Below, in pieces: positions 59,608 through 64,000 of a stretch of 64,000 bases of DNA. The DNA is taken from NCBI RefSeq assembly GCF_009730915.1, contig NC_052475.1, forward strand, positions 32,673,016-32,737,015. Reading direction: 5' to 3'. A program made the position numbers and the translations under genes. The DNA is from Dioscorea cayenensis subsp. rotundata. Lineage: Eukaryota; Streptophyta; Magnoliopsida; Dioscoreales; Dioscoreaceae. Below the pieces are notes generated by a model. The model saw only the letters and a list, made by a program, of their open reading frames with translations, made no database searches and was not told where the DNA came from. Position 1 is the stretch's first letter. Each line of letters opens with the position of its first letter.

Positions 59608-59804
59608 AATCGCCAACGACAAAAAGGTCTATTGCTATCAGGGTCCCCACAAGAACTCTTTGCAAGTGGCGACAGATTGATTCGAGGATGAGAGCATATT
59701 TTAGTGGTTGTGCATATGCTTGTCCCTACTCTCTTTGCTAAGGCTTGTACAAGTCTTGCCTTCCTTGACATGCCACTTGCTCATTTTAAAAAAAAAAAAA
59801 AAAA
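59608..59804 (+). mobile_element. tRNA-derived SINE, about 200 bp, with poly-A tail
   Basis: It begins with the GGTCTATTGCTATCAG box-A-like head and has a box-B-like GATTGATTCGAGGATG. It ends TGCTCATTTT followed by a long A run (59788-59804). It is the same family as 50067-50300, in the opposite orientation. The possible target duplications AAATGGACATGAA and AAATGAGAATGAA have three mismatches, so it is an older insertion. Confidence 0.65.
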
Positions 59805-59890
59805 CCCAAATGAGAATGAACCTTTCATAGTTTAGAAGCCTATTTGCCATATAATCCATTACTTTAAAGAAATAGCAATTTTATCTGTTT

Positions 59891-59989
59891 TGAATTGGGG
59901 TTTGATCAGGAGAGAGTACTGTTGGTTTACTAGGCATGTGATTCTCACAAGGACAACATGCTTGGATTTTCTTTTGGTGGAAGGTGATA
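59891..59989 (+). pseudogene. Remnant of a G-type lectin receptor kinase
   Basis: About 100 bp matches the late kinase region of the intact gene (49397-49490), from GAATTGGGGTTTGATCAGGA through CTTTTGGTGGAA. It includes an in-frame stop where the paralogue has Trp. No other part of the gene adjoins it, and it runs directly into a LINE fragment. It marks a former extra member of the cluster. Confidence 0.75.
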
Positions 59990-60655
59990 GCTAGAGTGCT
60001 ATGATGGTCAAGCTCCCTACCACTACGTGTGTTCTCTATCATGCTGACAGCGAATCAGTGAATCATCTCTTTTGTCATTGTCAGTTTGCGAAACCAGTTT
60101 GGAACCTTTTCTTACAACCTTTTGGGCTACCTGAGCCCCTTTATTCAATGGAGGATGTGTGGGCTCCTGGTGGTTCAAGCTTAGACCTGCTCAGCGTGTT
60201 CTGGGTGGCATCATTGTTACAGCTATTGTGTGGATTATTTAGCTTTCTAAGAATGACTACATTTTTAATGCTATCTCTTTGTCTTCACAGTCAGTTATTT
60301 TGAAAGTGGCACATGTATTGATCTCGTGGTTTTCTGCAGCCCTTGCCTCCTAGCCGGTGAAGTTTAAGGAGCACATATCTACAATCCGTCATAGTTTAGC
60401 GTTCTTAGATCTTCATAAATATTCCACCGGTGAAGCAACTTCTGGTGGTGGGGCATCTGATCAGGGTATAGGCTAGTTTCTGTGAGGGTTGTTGTTCGTA
60501 GTTCATAGCCAGCTGTCTTGGCTTTTGGGTTTGGTGGTTTCTTTTGTGCCCACATGGGTTTGTTTTGTCTGATATTGACCTAGCCACTTGTTCTGGGAAA
60601 TGTTATATCTTTCTTTTTTAATGAATATGATCTATCCATATTTTTTAAAATAAAT
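59990..60655 (+). mobile_element. 5'-truncated L1-type LINE with zf-RVT region
   Basis: A frame from 60001 encodes the reverse-transcriptase zinc-binding motif CVLYHADSESVNHLFCHC followed by PVWNLF, the usual C-terminal module of plant L1 LINE ORF2. One or two frameshifts interrupt it after about 60150 (WAPGGSS where WGSW is expected), and a stop follows near 60350. The 3' part ends with the ATGATCTATCC...AAAA-like tail. Upstream reverse transcriptase and endonuclease are absent. It abuts the lectin kinase remnant. Confidence 0.8.
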
Positions 60656-61694
60656 TAATTATTAAAAATAGAATTAATGTACCTCCATACCTACGTGTTT
60701 TTTTAACAATATTTAATTGTGAAGTGCTTGCCACCATTAGTAAAAAAATAAATAAAAATAAATAAAATAAAATAAATAAAAAAATAAAATTAATTGAGTG
60801 ATAAAAATGAAATAAGAAAAAATCTTGATATACACACTGTCTTTTTTTTTTAATTAATTTGAATAGACCACATTTATTACAGAGACTCGGTCGTCGAAAT
60901 GGATTAAAAATCATCATGATATACAACCATCACATAAATAAAATTGCATTTTAATTGATAAATTCCCATAGGCATCATGTATTGCATTATTGCATATATG
61001 TAATAAGTCCTTATAGACATGTATGTTGGTGCATACATCACCTTAAATGTCATAGTGTGCAAATATAAATATTATGGGATACAATTGCAATTGCACTTAT
61101 TTTGTGCTAATCAATCTGGAAAAAATTGTTGAGAAATTATTCAACACTAAGATTATATATTCCATATTTAAAAAAAAACCACATATTCTATAAAGCTTAA
61201 AATCAAAATAAATACAAAAGATAACAGAGACAACTTAACCGAGAAAGAAGTAATTAGTAGATCAATTAAAAATTAAAAACAAAAGCAAGCTCCCATGATC
61301 CATTGGATCCTAAAAGTTTTTTAGGCTAAATTTGATGGTAGTTGCAAAGGAAACCATGAGAAACAAAAGATTCATCCCAGGATTTGAATAACTGATTTGA
61401 TGAACTCCGTCAACAGAAGAGACAACCAGGACAAAAGTTTTAATACATTGAAGAAAAACCATGAAATATGGACTTTAGTGTACTAAAAAAAAGCTACACG
61501 CAAACACAACTTTGAAATATGAAGAAGACTTTTACCGTTTACCCAATCAGAGGCTGACTCCTTCCTAATAAGATTTGTCAATAAAACATCAGTCTTTCAG
61601 TTTCCCTTACAAATAATCTTGCATGCTTCAGCTACGCACACCGGGTGGCGTTAGCGGCTGAAAGCGGGAATAAACATCAGCTTGAGAAATTAAG
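60656..61694. other. Upstream region of lectin kinase copy 3
   Basis: AT-rich sequence with poly-A and poly-T tracts and a run of AATAAA units (about 60740-60790). No coding gene is seen. The last few hundred bases are presumably promoter and leader, but they show no clear match to the flanks of copies 1 and 2. Confidence 0.4.
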
Positions 61695-64000
61695 ATGATG
61701 CTATCTTCTTCTCTCCTTCCTCCACTACTTCTCCAACTAGTGTTACTCAGCCAGATCATCCTGGTGATCCTAATCCATTTCCCAGAACAAACAAGAGCTC
61801 AATCATATAAAAACATAAGCTTGGGTACCACCCTCACCACCTCCGGCACCACCACCAGTTGGCTGTCCCCCTCCGGAGACTTCGCCTTCGGCTTCATTAC
61901 CACACCGTCAAACACCACCACCACCACCACCAGCAGTCTCTTTCTTTTGGCCATTTGGTTCGCCAAGACTGCAGACAAAGCCATAGTCTGGACTGCCAAT
62001 GGCAACAACCCAGCCCCTGCTGGTTCCAAACTCTACCTCAGCTCTAATGGTCAGCTTTTACTAACAGGCCCTGCTGGAGATACCATCTTCTCCTCAACCT
62101 CCGGCGGCTCCCATGCAGCCATGCTCGACACCGGAAACTTAGTTCTTGTTGACGCCAGCTCCGGCAGCACCATTTGGCAAAGCTTTGACTACCCAACTGA
62201 CACAATCCTCCCCACACAAGTCCTGTCAGCCAACTCCCGTCTACGGTCACGTCTCGCAGCCACAAACTACTCAAAAGGCCGGTTTACGCTTTACCAGGAC
62301 AGCGGTAATTTCATACTCTCTCAGGTAGCAATTCCGACTGGTGACTTGTACAAGGCTTACTGGTCTAGTGATAAAGCAGCAGATGGAGCTCAGCTCTTCT
62401 TCAACGGCACCACAGGCAATATCAATTTCTATTTTGCCAATAAGACACTTGGCAACATTATCTCAGCCAACTTGGACTCATCGTCCTTGTCAGAGTTCTA
62501 TCAAAAGGCCACGTTGGATATTGATGGAGTCTTTCGATACTACATCAACCCAAAGAACAGTAGCAGTGGCAGTGGTTGGATAGAGAAGTGGAGTATCAGG
62601 AGCTTTGTTCCTACTGACGGCTGCATGAGGATGGTCACTGATGATTGCTGCGGAAGTGGTGTTTGTGGTTACAATAGTTTCTGTCAAATGGATGCTGAGG
62701 ATGAGTTAACAACTTGCAAGTGTCCTGATGGCTACTCACCCATTGACTCCGGCGACGAGTACAAAGGTTGCTCCCCGGACTTTGCCCTGCAGCGGTGTGA
62801 TGTAGATGACTCGGCAAGGTTTCAGCTCACGGCGATGAGGAGCGTGGATTGGCCTAGAATTGACTATGAACACTATAGTGATGTGAGTGAAGAGCAGTGC
62901 CGGGAGTATTGTTTGCAAGATTGCTTCTGTGCTGTGGCTATTTTCAGGGATCAAGGATGTTGGAAGAAGAGGCTGCCACTCGCTAATGGCAGGAGTACGG
63001 GTGTAGGACAGGGTACCATGGCCTTCATCAAAGTACCAAAGGATGGTGCAATTTCCAGAGATAATCAACCAGCTGAACAGAAAAATAACCCCAAGAAGGG
63101 GTGCTCAAAGGCTTTGATTGTTGCTGGTTCTTCGCTTCTGGGTGGCTCAGTGTTGATGAACGTGCTTCTTCTTGCTTACACTTTGATAATAGCCTTCTAC
63201 TTCTCTGTCAAAAGGAAGGAGAAACAAGCTCAAACATATCTGGATGCTGTAGGGTTCAACCATCAATCTTTTTCTCACAGACAGCTCATTGAGGCCACTA
63301 ATAACTTCAGTGAAGAGCTTGGAAGAGGGTCTTTCGGTATAGTTTATAAAGGGGTGTTGAGAAGGGAAACTGCAAATATCAACGTAGCAGTTAAGAAACT
63401 GGACAGGCTGTCAAAAGATGCGGAGAAAGAATTCATGGCAGAAGTAAGATCAATTGGGCAGACACACCACAAAAATTTGGTCAGATTGATTGGTTTCTGC
63501 AATGAAGGGGAAAACAGGCTGTTAGTGTATGAGTTCATGAGCAATGGCTCACTGGCAAGCTTCCTCTTCGGCGAAACGAAGCCGGAGTGGAACAAGAGAG
63601 TGAAGATCATATTAGGTGTGGCCAGAGCACTGTTCTATCTGCATGAAGAATGCACTTCTTCCATTATTCACTGTGACATCAAAAGCCAGAACATACTCTT
63701 GGATGACAACTTTGTTGCCAGGATATCAGATTTTGGACTGGCAAAGCTTCTGAGAGCGGATCAAACAAGAACAAGCACCGGCATTCGAGGGACCAAAGGG
63801 TATGTGGCACCGGAGTGGTTCAAGAACATGCCGGTGACCACGAAGGTCGACGTTTATAGCTTCGGAGTGTTACTGCTGGAAATCATTTGCTGCAGAAAAA
63901 ACTTCAAACAAGAGTTGGCAAGTGATCATGAGGAAGGGGAAGTCATTCTAGTTTACTGGGTTTATGATTGTTACAGAAATGGGAGATTAGATCTTCTCTT
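61695..64000 (+). CDS. LECRK: G-type lectin receptor-like kinase copy 3, partial at window end
   Basis: One intronless frame stays open from the ATG at 61695 to the last base, 768 codons. Its order matches the intact copy: signal peptide ending TRAQ, B-lectin domain (WQSFDYPTDT), Cys-rich EGF/PAN-like region (GVCGYNSFCQ), membrane span followed by KRKEK, and the kinase with GRGSFG loop, AVKK lysine, HCD catalytic loop (non-RD), DFG and APE. The missing end should be about 50 codons. It is clearly diverged from copies 1 and 2 (for example an expanded Thr run near residue 75 and a longer linker), so it is an older duplicate. No defect is visible within the window. Confidence 0.93.
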   Translation, partial: MMLSSSLLPPLLLQLVLLSQIILVILIHFPEQTRAQSYKNISLGTTLTTSGTTTSWLSPSGDFAFGFITTPSNTTTTTTSSLFLLAIWFAKTADKAIVWTANGNNPAPAGSKLYLSSNGQLLLTGPAGDTIFSSTSGGSHAAMLDTGNLVLVDASSGSTIWQSFDYPTDTILPTQVLSANSRLRSRLAATNYSKGRFTLYQDSGNFILSQVAIPTGDLYKAYWSSDKAADGAQLFFNGTTGNINFYFANKTLGNIISANLDSSSLSEFYQKATLDIDGVFRYYINPKNSSSGSGWIEKWSIRSFVPTDGCMRMVTDDCCGSGVCGYNSFCQMDAEDELTTCKCPDGYSPIDSGDEYKGCSPDFALQRCDVDDSARFQLTAMRSVDWPRIDYEHYSDVSEEQCREYCLQDCFCAVAIFRDQGCWKKRLPLANGRSTGVGQGTMAFIKVPKDGAISRDNQPAEQKNNPKKGCSKALIVAGSSLLGGSVLMNVLLLAYTLIIAFYFSVKRKEKQAQTYLDAVGFNHQSFSHRQLIEATNNFSEELGRGSFGIVYKGVLRRETANINVAVKKLDRLSKDAEKEFMAEVRSIGQTHHKNLVRLIGFCNEGENRLLVYEFMSNGSLASFLFGETKPEWNKRVKIILGVARALFYLHEECTSSIIHCDIKSQNILLDDNFVARISDFGLAKLLRADQTRTSTGIRGTKGYVAPEWFKNMPVTTKVDVYSFGVLLLEIICCRKNFKQELASDHEEGEVILVYWVYDCYRNGRLDLL

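Overview
This is a stretch of a flowering-plant nuclear genome. It has spliced genes with AT-rich introns, a chloroplast-type 13-lipoxygenase, an SBP-box gene with a miR156 site, a STRUBBELIG-type receptor kinase and G-type lectin receptor kinases. Between the genes lie plant MITEs, SINEs, LINE tails and LTR fossils. The N-terminal motif of the SBP-box protein resembles the rice SPL13 class, so a monocot is plausible, but the species cannot be fixed from the sequence. There is no bacterial, CRISPR or rRNA content.

Layout. Bases 1-187 look like the end of an hAT-like transposon. Bases 188-5887 are block copy A, with GPATCH11 (+) tail to tail with an SPL gene (-). A placeholder gap of exactly 1000 N follows (5888-6887). 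Bases 6888-27207 are single-copy: AT-rich intergenic DNA, an intact nine-exon LOX gene (+, 11171-18898), and a convergent 16-exon SRF receptor kinase (-, 19815-26146). Bases 27208-33352 are block copy B of GPATCH11 plus SPL, in the same orientation as copy A. A second gap of exactly 1000 N follows (33353-34352). The rest, 34353-64000, is a G-type lectin receptor kinase cluster. It holds one copy wrecked by LTR elements (35078-42755), one intact intronless copy (47211-49664), one 100-bp remnant (59891-59989), and one copy still open where the window ends (61695-64000).

Main points. (1) The GPATCH11-SPL block is present twice at very high identity, and both copies stop at nearly the same base against an N gap. 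This is either a recent duplication or two haplotypes placed in tandem. (2) Copy B carries a 372-bp Mutator-like MITE whose unoccupied target site is preserved in copy A. (3) Copy A of SPL has single-base length changes, one inside the miR156 site, while copy B is clean and encodes 347 aa. (4) The SRF gene reads as a complete 728-aa protein except for one base that appears to be missing in a homopolymer in exon 1. (5) Three LTR-like solo elements with 5-bp target duplications, a three-copy SINE family, several LINE tails with target duplications and an adjacent MULE/Stowaway MITE pair could be delimited directly.

Functionally the genes form no pathway. LOX makes 13-hydroperoxides for jasmonate and green-leaf volatiles, the lectin kinases are surface receptors typical of expanding defence clusters, SRF is an atypical leucine-rich-repeat receptor, SPL is a miR156-controlled transcription factor and GPATCH11 is an RNA-processing protein. 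I did not find a convincing new molecular system. The value of the window lies in the duplication, the dated insertions and the decay of the receptor cluster.
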